Source: an uncultured Acetatifactor sp.
GTDB taxonomy: Bacteria; Bacillota; Clostridia; Lachnospirales; Lachnospiraceae
Assembly (NCBI GenBank): GCA_934436435.1
Contig: CAKSAN010000001.1
Location: 248,001 to 312,000 of the forward strand
Reading direction: 5' to 3'
DNA length: 64,000 nt
Shown piece by piece: positions 55,596-64,000 of this stretch (position 1 is its first letter; each line of letters opens with the position of its first letter). The notes under the pieces are model-generated. The model was not told the DNA's origin. It ran no database searches and was given only the letters and a program-made list of their open reading frames with translations. Made by a program: the position numbers and the translations under genes.

Positions 55596-55806
55596 CTGTA
55601 ATAAGAACCTCCCGCTTATGATTTATTTGCTATTTCAATCTTTTCAAAAATTATGTTCTCCACTTTTTGTAAATGTCTACGGCACCATTCCTGCACTATA
55701 GTTTATCCATTCAAATCCCTATCATATTAATTTTACCATAAATATTCTAATTTCACCAACAAAATCATGAATGATGATAGTCGTGGTTTCATTTTTCTGA
55801 AGGTAT
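55596..55806. other. AT-rich intergenic region
   Basis: No gene is visible between the AlbA_2 start and the trpA terminator. The stretch is AT-rich and presumably holds the AlbA_2 promoter, but no clear -35/-10 pair was identified. Confidence 0.4.
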
Positions 55807-55808
55807 GC

Positions 55809-55841
55809 AAAAGCCGGAGCAGTCTTCCGACCACTCCGGCT
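55809..55841 (-). terminator. Terminator of the trp operon
   Basis: A 13-bp stem AGCCGGAGTGGTC/GACTGCTCCGGCT with a 4-base loop on the minus strand, then TTTT, 37 bases after the trpA stop. Confidence 0.87.
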
Positions 55842-55877
55842 TCCTATCTCATTTCTTTATTTTCTTTCCAAATTTCT

Positions 55878-56660
55878 TCAGGCTTCCGCTACGGCATCTT
55901 TCATGCTCTTCACATATTCTCCGATGTAAGGAGCTGCATCTATGCCGTACTCTGCAATGATCTTCACGATGGCGCTTCCCACGATAGCTCCGTCGGAGAT
56001 GGCTGCCATGGCCTTGGCCTGCTCGGGGGTGCTGATGCCGAAGCCGATGGCGCAGGGAACGTCGGTCACGGCGCGGATGCTTTCCACAATGGCGGGCAGA
56101 TCCGTCTTGATCTCACTGCGCACACCGGTGACACCCATGGAGCTTACCACATAGATAAATCCTTCCGCATCCGATGCGATCTGACGGATGCGGCTCTCGG
56201 AAGTGGGGGCGATCATGGAGATCACCTTCACGCCATGGGCTTTGGCGGGAGCTTCCACCTCTGCCTTCTCTTCATAAGGCACATCGGGAATAATGATGGC
56301 ACTGATGCCCAGTTCTTCACACTTGCTAAAAAATTTCTCATATCCGTAATGGAATACCGGGTTCACATAAGTCATAAATGCCAGCGGGATCTGTGACTGT
56401 TCCCGCACTCTTTTCACGATCTCGAACACACCGTCCGTAGTCATGCCGTTGCCAAGAGAGCGGATATTGGCCTCCTGGATCACCACACCTTCCGCTGTGG
56501 GGTCAGAGAATGGAATACCGATCTCTATGAGATCCGCTCCTGCCTTCTCCATCTCCAGAATGAATTTTACCGTGCTGTCCGCATCCGGGTCCCCCGCGGT
56601 GAGGAAGCCGATGAATGCTTTTTTATTCGGTGTATCGAATACTTTTTCTAATTTACTCAT
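55878..56660 (-). CDS. trpA: Tryptophan synthase alpha chain
   Basis: A 260-residue TIM barrel releasing indole from indole-3-glycerol phosphate and channelling it to TrpB. The catalytic Glu is in IEIGIPFSDP and the Asp in the YVNPVF neighbourhood; GFGISTPEQ binds phosphate. The ATG at 56660 has GGAG nine bases upstream; an ATG five codons earlier is less well served. Last gene of the trp operon. Confidence 0.96.
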   Translation of the reverse strand: MSKLEKVFDTPNKKAFIGFLTAGDPDADSTVKFILEMEKAGADLIEIGIPFSDPTAEGVVIQEANIRSLGNGMTTDGVFEIVKRVREQSQIPLAFMTYVNPVFHYGYEKFFSKCEELGISAIIIPDVPYEEKAEVEAPAKAHGVKVISMIAPTSESRIRQIASDAEGFIYVVSSMGVTGVRSEIKTDLPAIVESIRAVTDVPCAIGFGISTPEQAKAMAAISDGAIVGSAIVKIIAEYGIDAAPYIGEYVKSMKDAVAEA

Positions 56661-56778
56661 CGTATCTGTCTCCATTTCTTCTATTATATTTCACATTTTA
56701 ATCATCTATTTTCATGAACATAATCTGTTAAAAGCATTTCACATACTCACATCCGAAAGCTTATAACTATTGCTTTCA

Positions 56779-57963
56779 TCAGTCATGAATATCCACGCCG
56801 CGGTATCTCGCAATAGCAGCCACATCCTTGTCGCCTCTGCCGGACAGACATACAATAATGCTCTGATCCGGGCTGTAATTCTTCGCGATCTTCCGCACCT
56901 GTGCTACCGCATGGGCACTCTCGATGGCGCAGATGATACCTTCGGTTCTTGCCAGATATTCAAAAGCCTCCACTGCCTCGTCATCTGTGATGGGCACATA
57001 CTGTGCTCTGCCGATGTCATGCAGATAGGCATGCTCCGGTCCGATACCGGGATAATCCAGTCCTGCGGAAATGGAATAAACAGGAGCGATCTGTCCGTAT
57101 TCATCCTGACAGAAATAGGATTTCATTCCATGGAAGATTCCCAGAGATCCGGTAGCTATGGTGGCTGCGGTCAGTGCCGTATCCACGCCTTTGCCTGCTG
57201 CCTCACAGCCAATGAGTTCCACATCCTTGTCCTCAATAAAGTTGTAGAACGCACCCATGGCATTACTGCCGCCACCTACGCAGGCTACCACGGCTGCCGG
57301 AAGCTTTCCTTCTTCTTTCAGGATCTGCTCTTTTGCTTCCTGACTGATGACACTCTGAAAATCTCTTACGATCATGGGGAAGGGATGCGGTCCCATAACG
57401 GATCCCAGTACATAATGGGTATCCGACACACGGTTGGACCATTCTCTCATGGTCTCATTGACAGCATCCTTCAAGGTCATGGTGCCGGATGTTACGGGAT
57501 GTACTTTGGCTCCCAGAAGTTCCATACGATAGACATTCAGTGCCTGTCTGTCGGTATCTTCTTTTCCCATGAAGATCTCGCATTCCATACCTAAGAAGGC
57601 TGCTGCCGTTGCGGTAGCCACACCATGCTGTCCGGCACCGGTCTCCGCGATCAGACGGGTCTTGCCCATCTTCTTGGCAAGCAAAGCCTGTCCCAGCGCA
57701 TTATTGATCTTATGGGAACCGGTGTGGTTCAGGTCCTCTCTCTTGAGATAGATCTTTGCGCCGCCCAGATCCTTCGTCATCTTCTCCGCATAATACAGTA
57801 GAGAGGGGCGGCCGGCGTATTCATTCAGCAGCTTGTTCAATTCCGCATTGAATTCCGGATCCTTTTTATAATGCTCATAGCACTCTTCCAGATGGATCAG
57901 TTCATTCATCAATGTCTCGGAGATATATTGTCCTCCGTGGATTCCATAACGTCCTTTGCTCAT
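56779..57963 (-). CDS. trpB: Tryptophan synthase beta chain
   Basis: A 394-residue PLP enzyme condensing indole and serine. The PLP lysine is in [11 protein letters not shown] and the phosphate cup is GGGSNAMG. The ATG at 57963 follows AGAGGA; a TTG at 58023 overlapping trpF would add 20 charged residues absent from the family. Confidence 0.96.
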   Translation of the reverse strand: MSKGRYGIHGGQYISETLMNELIHLEECYEHYKKDPEFNAELNKLLNEYAGRPSLLYYAEKMTKDLGGAKIYLKREDLNHTGSHKINNALGQALLAKKMGKTRLIAETGAGQHGVATATAAAFLGMECEIFMGKEDTDRQALNVYRMELLGAKVHPVTSGTMTLKDAVNETMREWSNRVSDTHYVLGSVMGPHPFPMIVRDFQSVISQEAKEQILKEEGKLPAAVVACVGGGSNAMGAFYNFIEDKDVELIGCEAAGKGVDTALTAATIATGSLGIFHGMKSYFCQDEYGQIAPVYSISAGLDYPGIGPEHAYLHDIGRAQYVPITDDEAVEAFEYLARTEGIICAIESAHAVAQVRKIAKNYSPDQSIIVCLSGRGDKDVAAIARYRGVDIHD

Positions 57964-58019
57964 GTGTTTATCCTCTTTTCTTTCTTCCTGATTTTTCATT
58001 CTTCTATTATTCTGTATTT

Positions 58020-58631
58020 TCAATCTGTATTTTTCCGATACTGTTCTACCAGTTCCATGATCCGGCGCATCTTCTCCGGATCCTTCTTCCGGTCGCTCTC
58101 GATGCCGGAGCTTAAATCCACCGCGTAGGGTCTCACCGTTTCCATGGCTTCCGTCAGATTCTCAGGATGCAATCCTCCCGCCAGGAAAAATTCCCTGTCG
58201 ATCCCGCCAAGGACGCTCCAGTCAAAAGCCTGTCCCGTTCCCATTCCGTTGTCGAATAGCAGATAGTCCGCACTGCTGTCCAACCAGGCTTCCACATCGT
58301 ACCGGTCTTTTACTTTGACCGCCTTGATCACCGGTTTTCCGCAGACCGCCTGAAGATACTGGATATCCTCTTCCGTCTCGTCTCCGTGGAGCTGTGCCAC
58401 ATCCAGAATGCCTTCCTCCAGCAGTTCTATGATGTTCTTCGGGTCCTCATTCACGAACACCCCCACCGTCCGGATCGAAGGTGCCAGTGCCTCGCGATAT
58501 GCCCGGGCCTGCTCCTTCGTAACTGCCCGGTGGCTCTTCGGGTAAAATACAAATCCCACATAGTCCGGCTGCACCTCATTGGCATAGGTAATATCCTCCG
58601 GACGGTAGAGACCGCACATTTTTACTTTCAT
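58020..58631 (-). CDS. trpF: Phosphoribosylanthranilate isomerase
   Basis: A 203-residue TIM barrel. The general base Cys is in [10 protein letters not shown] and the acid Asp in [10 protein letters not shown]. It overlaps trpC by 4 bases (ATGA), so the two are translationally coupled. Confidence 0.95.
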   Translation of the reverse strand: MKVKMCGLYRPEDITYANEVQPDYVGFVFYPKSHRAVTKEQARAYREALAPSIRTVGVFVNEDPKNIIELLEEGILDVAQLHGDETEEDIQYLQAVCGKPVIKAVKVKDRYDVEAWLDSSADYLLFDNGMGTGQAFDWSVLGGIDREFFLAGGLHPENLTEAMETVRPYAVDLSSGIESDRKKDPEKMRRIMELVEQYRKNTD

Positions 58632-59416
58632 AAAGCACTTCCTCCGCGAAGCTCCTGCAATGCCGCTTTCTTATCCGCACTGCGCATCAGTGTCTCTCCG
58701 ATGAGGACAGCATTGGTGCCGTTCTCTTCCAGTCTTGCGATATCCTGTCTCGTCTTCATGCCACTCTCGGATACGAAGAGAATATTCTCCGGCACCAGTT
58801 CCCGCAGCCGCACGGAATTATTGATATCCACCGTAAAATCTTTCAGATTCCGGTTATTCACACCGATGATCTTTGCTCCGGCCTGCAAAGCCATCTCGAC
58901 TTCTCTCTCATCGTGGGCTTCCACCAGTGCCGACAGGCCAAGTTCTCCGGCGATCCCCGCATACTCAGACAGCTGCATGAGCGACAGGATGGCACAAATC
59001 AGAAGCACCGCATCCGCACCGATATTTTTGGCCTCATAGATCATGTATTCATCCACTGTGAAATCTTTCCGGAGTAACGGGATCTTCACCGCCTGCCGGA
59101 TCTCGGTCAGGTATTCGTTCTTCCCCTGAAAATAAGCCGGTTCCGTCAGTACGGAAATAGCATTCGCTCCTGCCGCTTCGTATTCCTTTGCGATCTGCAC
59201 ATAGGGGAATTCCGCAGCGATCAGTCCCTTGGAGGGAGACGCTTTTTTCACCTCACAGATAAAGCTCATCCCCGGCTTTGCCAGCGCCTGTTCAAAGGGA
59301 AATCCCGTATTGCTGTCCAGGTCTCTTGCTCTGGCGATCTGCTCCGCAAGAGGCAGTGCTTCTTTTGCTGCTGCCACCCGCTCTAAAGTGGAAGCTGCTA
59401 TGGTATCCAGTATCAT
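58628..59416 (-). CDS. trpC: Indole-3-glycerol phosphate synthase
   Basis: A 262-residue TIM barrel with the catalytic Lys/Glu segment CEVKKASPSKG (about 53), LLRKDFTVDEYMIYEA, GVNNRNLKDF and SESGM. It is a free-standing enzyme, not fused to TrpF. It begins 15 bases after trpGD. Confidence 0.96.
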   Translation of the reverse strand: MILDTIAASTLERVAAAKEALPLAEQIARARDLDSNTGFPFEQALAKPGMSFICEVKKASPSKGLIAAEFPYVQIAKEYEAAGANAISVLTEPAYFQGKNEYLTEIRQAVKIPLLRKDFTVDEYMIYEAKNIGADAVLLICAILSLMQLSEYAGIAGELGLSALVEAHDEREVEMALQAGAKIIGVNNRNLKDFTVDINNSVRLRELVPENILFVSESGMKTRQDIARLEENGTNAVLIGETLMRSADKKAALQELRGGSAL

Positions 59417-59431
59417 TTTCCTGCCTCCTGC

Positions 59432-61027
59432 TTATACTTCATTACTTAACTTGATGAAACGCTCCAGCTGTGCCTTTGCAAGGCCGGTGTCAATAACCTT
59501 CTCTGCCAGCTTCACGCCGTCTGCCATGCTGTCTGCCTTGCCTGCTACATACAGGGCTGCTGCCGCGTTCAACAGTACCGCATTACGCTTGGGACCTTTT
59601 TCACCGTTTAAGATGGCTCTGGTGATCTCTGCATTCTCCTGTGGCGTTCCACCTACCAAGTCTTCCTTCGTGCATCTTACCATGCCGAAATCTTCCGGTG
59701 TGATCACATAATTTTTAAAGGTGCCGTTGTCGATCTCGCAGACTGCGGTAGGCGCGCTTGCGGAGATCTCATCCAGTCTGTCCTGTCCATAGACTACCAT
59801 GCCTCTCTTTACGCCCAGATTGGACAATACCTTTGCCATGGAAGGCAACAGGCTTTCATCGTACACGCCCATGATCTGATATACCGGTCCTGCGGGGTTT
59901 GCCAGAGGCCCTAAGATATTGAAAATGGTACGGATGCCCAGCTCCTTACGGATGGGTCCCACATATTTCATGGCGGTGTGATATTTCTGTGCAAAGAGGA
60001 AGCAGATACCGATCTCTTCCAACAGCTTTTTGCTCTGTTCCGGCTCTATGGTGATGTTTACACCCAGCGCTTCCAGACAGTCTGCTGCGCCGGATTTGGA
60101 GCTGGCTGCGCGGTTGCCGTGCTTGGCTACCGGTACGCCTGCCGCAGAGATCACGATGGATGCCGTGGTGGAAATATTGAAGGAATTGGAGCCGTCACCG
60201 CCGGTTCCCACGATTTCCAGCGCTTCTACATCGGCACCCAGCTTTCTGCCGAACTTCCGCATCTCCTCTGCGGAACCGGTGATCTCTTCGATGGTCTCAC
60301 CCTTCTGGCTCAATGCCGTCAGATAAGCGCTCTTTAAAATATCGCTGGCCTCACCGCTCATGATCTCATCCATAACGGTTTTTGCCATATCGTATCCAAT
60401 GTCCTCATTCTTTACCAGTTTTGCCACTGCCTCTTTAATCATGTTTCTTCCCGCTCCTTTCTGGGTCTGTAAAAAATTAACGATGATCTGTCGTCCGTCC
60501 GGTGTCAGTACGGATTCCGGATGGAACTGTACTCCGTAGATCTGCTTTTCTGTCTGCTCTACCGCCATGACCTCTCCGTCCTCAGTGACCGCGGTAACCT
60601 TCAATTCTGCGGGGATCGTCTGGGGATCCGCTACCAGTGAATGATACCTTGCCACAGTAATGACTTTTTTCATACCCCGGAACAATACGCTGTCTGTATC
60701 CAGCGTCGCCAGAGACTGTTTTCCGTGCATCAGGTGGGATGCATAAGTTACAGTAGCTCCCGACACCTCACAGATGGCCTGATGTCCCAGACAGATACCG
60801 AGGATCGGGATCTTCCCACCAAGCTGTCTTATTACCTCTTCGCAGACACCGGCTTTGTCCGGTCTGCCGGGCCCCGGGGATAATATAATGTGGCTGGGAT
60901 TCATGGCCCGGATCTCATCCACGCTGTATTCATCATTGCGGATCACCCGGATATCCGGGTTCACGCTTCCTACCAGCTGATATACGTTATAGGAAAAGCT
61001 GTCATAATTGTCGATCAGTAATATCAT
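59432..61027 (-). CDS. trpGD: TrpG-TrpD fusion: anthranilate synthase amidotransferase / anthranilate phosphoribosyltransferase
   Basis: A 531-residue bifunctional protein. Residues 1-190 are a glutamine amidotransferase with the triad Cys79 (LGICLGHQ), His169 and Glu171 (FHPES), supplying ammonia to TrpE. Residues 196-531 are TrpD, joining anthranilate to PRPP ([14 protein letters not shown] and [12 protein letters not shown]). The start at 61027 overlaps the trpE stop (ATGA). Fusions of this kind occur in enterobacteria and in some Clostridia. Confidence 0.96.
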   Translation of the reverse strand: MILLIDNYDSFSYNVYQLVGSVNPDIRVIRNDEYSVDEIRAMNPSHIILSPGPGRPDKAGVCEEVIRQLGGKIPILGICLGHQAICEVSGATVTYASHLMHGKQSLATLDTDSVLFRGMKKVITVARYHSLVADPQTIPAELKVTAVTEDGEVMAVEQTEKQIYGVQFHPESVLTPDGRQIIVNFLQTQKGAGRNMIKEAVAKLVKNEDIGYDMAKTVMDEIMSGEASDILKSAYLTALSQKGETIEEITGSAEEMRKFGRKLGADVEALEIVGTGGDGSNSFNISTTASIVISAAGVPVAKHGNRAASSKSGAADCLEALGVNITIEPEQSKKLLEEIGICFLFAQKYHTAMKYVGPIRKELGIRTIFNILGPLANPAGPVYQIMGVYDESLLPSMAKVLSNLGVKRGMVVYGQDRLDEISASAPTAVCEIDNGTFKNYVITPEDFGMVRCTKEDLVGGTPQENAEITRAILNGEKGPKRNAVLLNAAAALYVAGKADSMADGVKLAEKVIDTGLAKAQLERFIKLSNEV

Positions 61028-62502
61028 GCTTCCATTCCCTCCTGTGCTTTCTGAAGAGCCTGTCTGACGGCTGCCGCCTTCTGGATACATTCTCTGTATT
61101 CCTTCTCCGGTACACTGTCCGCCACGATACCGGCGCCGGATCTTACGAATACTTTTCCGTTCTTGGAGAAGGCAAGTCTTATGGCGATACAGGTATCCAG
61201 ATTTCCGGTAAAGGAAATATAGCCGATGGCCCCGCCGTAGATGCCTCTCTTGTTGTCCTCCAGTTCATTGATGATCTCGCAGGCCCGAAGCTTCGGCGCT
61301 CCCGACAGGGTTCCTGCGGGAAGGATGGCATCCACTGCGTCCAGCGCATCCGCATCCTCTCTAATCACGCCCCGCACTGTGGAACCGATGTGCATAACGT
61401 GGGAATAACGTTCGATGGACATATATTTATCCACTTCCACAGTGCCGATCCGGCTGATCTTGCCGATGTCGTTCCGTCCAAGATCCACCAGCATATTGTG
61501 TTCGGAACGTTCCTTCTCATCTGCCAGAAGTTCCACTTCCAGTGCTTTGTCCGCTTCCTCGGTGGCTCCTCTGGGCCTCGTTCCTGCCAGAGGAAAGGTA
61601 TGTAACACGCCGTCTTCCAGTTTCACCAGTGTCTCCGGGCTGGCTCCCACGATCTCGCCGTCGCTGCCGGAGAAATAAAACATATACGGGGAAGGGTTCG
61701 TCGTGCGGAGTACCCGGTAGGCATCTAACAGGCTTCCTTCCATCTCCGCTTCCAGACGGTTAGATAACACCACCTGAAAAATGTCTCCCTCACGGATATA
61801 ATGCTTGGCTTTCTCTACCATGTTGCAATAAGCCGCTTCATTGAACAGAGGTTGAAAATCTGTCCGGAGCTTACAAGGAATATGTTCCGCCTTTTCTCCA
61901 TTTAACAGAAGTTCCTTCATGTTGTTCAGTTCCCGCTCCGCCCGGTGATAATTGATCTCCAGTTCGTCGGTCTTGATGTTCAGGATCAGGATCAGCTTCT
62001 GTCTGTAATTGTCAAAGGCAATGACCTTGTGGAACAGCATCAGGTTCACATCCTGAAAGCCTTCCTCATCCTTCGCATCCAGCCGCAGGGTCGGCTCACT
62101 GTATTTGATGTAATCATAGGAAAAATATCCCACGAGACCTCCGGTAAAGGACGGCAATCCCGGAAGCTTGGGGCTCTTGTTCTCTTTCATCACATCCCGG
62201 ATGACCTGTCTGACATCCCCGGAATCCGTCCGGCTGGTAAGCTCCGACTTTATCGTGGTCTTACCGTTGTAGCAGGTGATCTCCAACAGGGGATCGTAAC
62301 CTAAAAAGGAATACCTGCCCCATCGCTTATCCGCCTCCGCACTTTCCAGCAGGTAGACATGGCCGCTGACCTTTTTTAAGATCCGTAACACTTCGATGGG
62401 TGTAGTCATATCCGCATACAGCTCTGTGCTTATGGGAATTACTCCGCAGTTTCCCTCCGCCGCTATTTTACTGCATTCTTCCAATGTGGGTGTAATCTTC
62501 AT
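61024..62502 (-). CDS. trpE: Anthranilate synthase component I
   Basis: A 492-residue chorismate-utilising enzyme. The N-terminal LLES motif ([19 protein letters not shown] split around residue 53) marks the tryptophan feedback site. The C-terminal chorismate-binding domain has [39 protein letters not shown] and GGAIGYI. First gene of trpE-GD-C-F-B-A, controlled by the upstream T-box. Confidence 0.96.
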   Translation of the reverse strand: MKITPTLEECSKIAAEGNCGVIPISTELYADMTTPIEVLRILKKVSGHVYLLESAEADKRWGRYSFLGYDPLLEITCYNGKTTIKSELTSRTDSGDVRQVIRDVMKENKSPKLPGLPSFTGGLVGYFSYDYIKYSEPTLRLDAKDEEGFQDVNLMLFHKVIAFDNYRQKLILILNIKTDELEINYHRAERELNNMKELLLNGEKAEHIPCKLRTDFQPLFNEAAYCNMVEKAKHYIREGDIFQVVLSNRLEAEMEGSLLDAYRVLRTTNPSPYMFYFSGSDGEIVGASPETLVKLEDGVLHTFPLAGTRPRGATEEADKALEVELLADEKERSEHNMLVDLGRNDIGKISRIGTVEVDKYMSIERYSHVMHIGSTVRGVIREDADALDAVDAILPAGTLSGAPKLRACEIINELEDNKRGIYGGAIGYISFTGNLDTCIAIRLAFSKNGKVFVRSGAGIVADSVPEKEYRECIQKAAAVRQALQKAQEGMEA

Positions 62503-62531
62503 TCCGGTACTCCTCCTTAATCAAACTGTTG

Positions 62532-62620
62532 TAATCTTTCAGAGCCCCATTCGCAAAACGTTCCTTCGGAACTTACTTTTTGCTCATTGGGGCTATCTCG
62601 CCATTGGCTCTGAAAGATTA
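62532..62620 (-). repeat. 89-bp palindrome between the Trp T-box terminator and trpE
   Basis: A perfect 15-bp inverted repeat (TAATCTTTCAGAGCC at 62532-62546, GGCTCTGAAAGATTA at 62606-62620). Inside lie further arms AGCCCCA/TGGGGCT, GCAAAA/TTTTGC and GTTCC/GGAAC with a short loop. The outer and AGCCCCA helices share bases, so two partly exclusive folds exist. It is transcribed only when the T-box antiterminates and ends 29 bases before trpE. Confidence 0.6.
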
Positions 62621-62628
62621 CAAAAAAA

Positions 62629-62930
62629 CCGCCCATGACAGAATCTTCTTCTGTCAAGGACGGGTCATATACATTTCCCGCGGTGCCACCTTGTTTCACA
62701 GGTACTTTCCGTACCATGTGCCCTTACCGGATACTAACATATCCCCGACAACTGACGTATGTCCTCACGTCGCAGAATACTCGAGATTCTCATTCCTGTC
62801 CTCTTTGACTGCGCCCTCCGTGGTCCATTTAACAACCTGCGTTCCAACCTTTCTCAGCCTCCGGTCTCTCTGTAAGTGCACGAACTGTTTTTATCTCCAC
62901 ATCACTGGTTTCTTACCGCTGTATTTAATT
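62629..62930 (-). ncRNA. T-box riboswitch (tRNA-Trp) controlling the trp operon
   Basis: On the minus strand Stem I carries the specifier TGG (62825-62827, in AAATGGACC), matching Trp. The T-box sequence AAGGTGGCACCGCGGG (62677-62692) has a TGGC bulge complementary to GCCA, the acceptor end of a tRNA with discriminator G as in tRNA-Trp. A 15-bp terminator stem (62629-62663) with seven T completes it. Uncharged tRNA-Trp should switch on all six trp genes. Confidence 0.92.
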
Positions 62931-62937
62931 TTTATTT

Positions 62938-62966
62938 ATATTACTGCTTTAGTGTGCTAACGTCAA
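62938..62966 (-). promoter_or_regulatory. Promoter of the trp operon
   Basis: TTGACG (62961-62966), a 17-base spacer and TAATAT (62938-62943) on the minus strand, just before the T-box leader. Confidence 0.6.
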
Positions 62967-63007
62967 GTAGTAATTTTAATCTTTTTGGAAAAAATCATTT
63001 GCATATT

Positions 63008-63835
63008 TTATTTTCCCACTTTCAGGAATAGTTCCCGGATGCCTTCATAATAGCCGATGGTCACCGTCGTACTGCCGTCTTCTTCCCCCGGAAATGTGAA
63101 TTTTTCAAAATACGGGGTAGTCTCCAGCAAAGGATTGGGATCCTCATAATTCTCAAGTCCGGTCAGTTCCAGATATTCCCCGTATTGTGCGATCATCTCT
63201 TCCGGGTCTATATCCTCCCATTCCTGCCCGGTACGGACATAGAACTCATAGATTTTACCGGTATCCGCATCCATATAAATATCCAGAAAACGATTGCTCT
63301 TATCCGCATTCTGCACATCCGTAGACAGACTGATCTTCCATACCGACAGATTGTTCCTCGGTTCCAGTACATCAATGGCGGAGCAGATCACCGCTTCGTA
63401 GGAGTCTTCCGATACTTCCCTTACATTCTGTGGCAGGATCCCCCGTTCCTTCAACACTCCGATCTCCCGGTTGCAGACTTCGAATACCGTTTCCTCCTGG
63501 ATCTGTCCCTCCGCAGGCTGCTGCCTGTTCTCCACAAAGGCATAGGTTCCCGTCATTTCTCCATAGTTTCCCGTTTCATTATCCACTCTGGTCAATGACC
63601 GCAGTTCGCTCTCCGGCAGCGCCTGACTGCTCAGACACCGGCCCAGCAGATAGAGCTTCTGGTTGCTGCTCATCCGGTAGCGGTATCCTTCCGCGCCTTC
63701 CACCGCCTCCGTGGTAATACTGTTCAGGATCCTTTCGTCCCATCTGTCAGCGATCCATTCCGGCCCCCACAACGCCGCCAGGATCACCACTACTGCCACC
63801 GCAAAGCCGATCAGATAATTTTTACGGTTATTCAT
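63008..63835 (-). CDS. Membrane-anchored protein of unknown function
   Basis: A 275-residue protein with one N-terminal helix (about 8-26) and an extracytoplasmic domain of about 245 residues without a family I recognise. The part SLSTDVQNADKSNRFLDIYMDADTGKIYEFYV resembles a PepSY-like strand pair. It overlaps the preceding kinase gene by 8 bases, so it is probably an accessory or target of that two-component system. Confidence 0.7.
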   Translation of the reverse strand: MNNRKNYLIGFAVAVVVILAALWGPEWIADRWDERILNSITTEAVEGAEGYRYRMSSNQKLYLLGRCLSSQALPESELRSLTRVDNETGNYGEMTGTYAFVENRQQPAEGQIQEETVFEVCNREIGVLKERGILPQNVREVSEDSYEAVICSAIDVLEPRNNLSVWKISLSTDVQNADKSNRFLDIYMDADTGKIYEFYVRTGQEWEDIDPEEMIAQYGEYLELTGLENYEDPNPLLETTPYFEKFTFPGEEDGSTTVTIGYYEGIRELFLKVGK

Positions 63836-64000
63836 CGGTATTCACCCCCTCGTCCGGAATCAGAAAGCTCATGCAGCTTCCCTCTCCCAGGGTACTTTCG
63901 ATCTTCAGCCTGCTGTGATGCAGTTCCAGTATGGCGGTACACAACGCCAGCCCCAGTCCCGCTCCGTTGTGGGCTCTCGATCGGGATTTATCCACCATAT
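63828..64000 (-). CDS. Sensor histidine kinase, C-terminal end (gene cut by the window)
   Basis: The last 57 residues are visible, containing the ATP-binding G2 box GAGLGLALCTAILELH and the final strands IESTLGEGSCMSFLIP of a HATPase_c domain. The 5' part lies beyond base 64000. It overlaps the next gene by 8 bases. Confidence 0.85.
   Translation of the reverse strand, partial: MVDKSRSRAHNGAGLGLALCTAILELHHSRLKIESTLGEGSCMSFLIPDEGVNTDE

Overview
The window looks like a chromosomal segment of a mid-GC (roughly 45-50 %) Gram-positive member of the Clostridia, most likely Lachnospiraceae. This is inferred from gene order and protein style: DUF512-der-plsY-gpsA, ylxM-ffh-rpsP-khpA-rimM-trmD-rplS, yceD-rpmF-plsX-acpP-rnc-smc-ftsY, T-box-controlled tyrS and trp genes, a lone [FeFe] hydrogenase, and strong AGGAGG-type ribosome binding sites. 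The genus cannot be fixed from the sequence alone. Almost everything is on the minus strand; only potABCD, a DUF1292 gene and prs are on the plus strand.

Layout. 0-5.2 kb: a 7-bladed lactonase-type protein, divergent from a complete polyamine ABC transporter (potABCD). 5.2-8 kb: a Cys-rich small protein, a DUF5662 protein and a GlgX-like GH13 protein that has lost all its catalytic residues. 8.2-16.2 kb: DUF1292 protein, UvrD-like helicase, gltX, TRIC-type channel, group-B-like [FeFe] hydrogenase, tyrS with a Tyr T-box. 16.2-22 kb: gpsA, plsY, der and a DUF512 radical-SAM protein (phospholipid entry and ribosome assembly), then prs. 22-25.5 kb: a two-component system with a large extracytoplasmic sensor. 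25.5-36.8 kb: pgeF, yraN, ylqH(flhB-like), ylqG(fliK-like), rnhB, two signal peptidases around rbgA, and the L19/TrmD/RimM/KhpA/S16/Ffh/YlxM translation and secretion operon. 36.8-44.9 kb: homoserine dehydrogenase, a PPK2-type AMP phosphotransferase, an ArsR/SdpI locus with a broken membrane gene, a MATE exporter, a YitT protein and threonine dehydratase. 44.9-52.8 kb: ftsY-smc-rnc-acpP-plsX-rpmF-yceD. 52.9-55.6 kb: a lipoprotein and an AT-richer Schlafen/AlbA_2 gene followed by 42-bp repeats. 55.8-63 kb: the whole tryptophan operon trpE-trpGD-trpC-trpF-trpB-trpA under a Trp T-box. 63-64 kb: a membrane-anchored unknown and the 3' end of a histidine kinase gene.

No phage, insertion sequence, CRISPR array, rRNA or tRNA gene was recognised. 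The parts least explained by known families are non-coding: a three-hairpin structured block between the fliK-like and flhB-like genes (27.1-27.3 kb), a ~120-bp palindromic structure just upstream of the RNase III gene (50.2 kb) and an 89-bp palindrome between the Trp T-box terminator and trpE (62.5 kb). All three end about 30-35 bases before a start codon. Protein-level oddities are the catalytically dead GlgX homologue, a TrmD-acetyltransferase fusion and the frame-broken SdpI-like gene.
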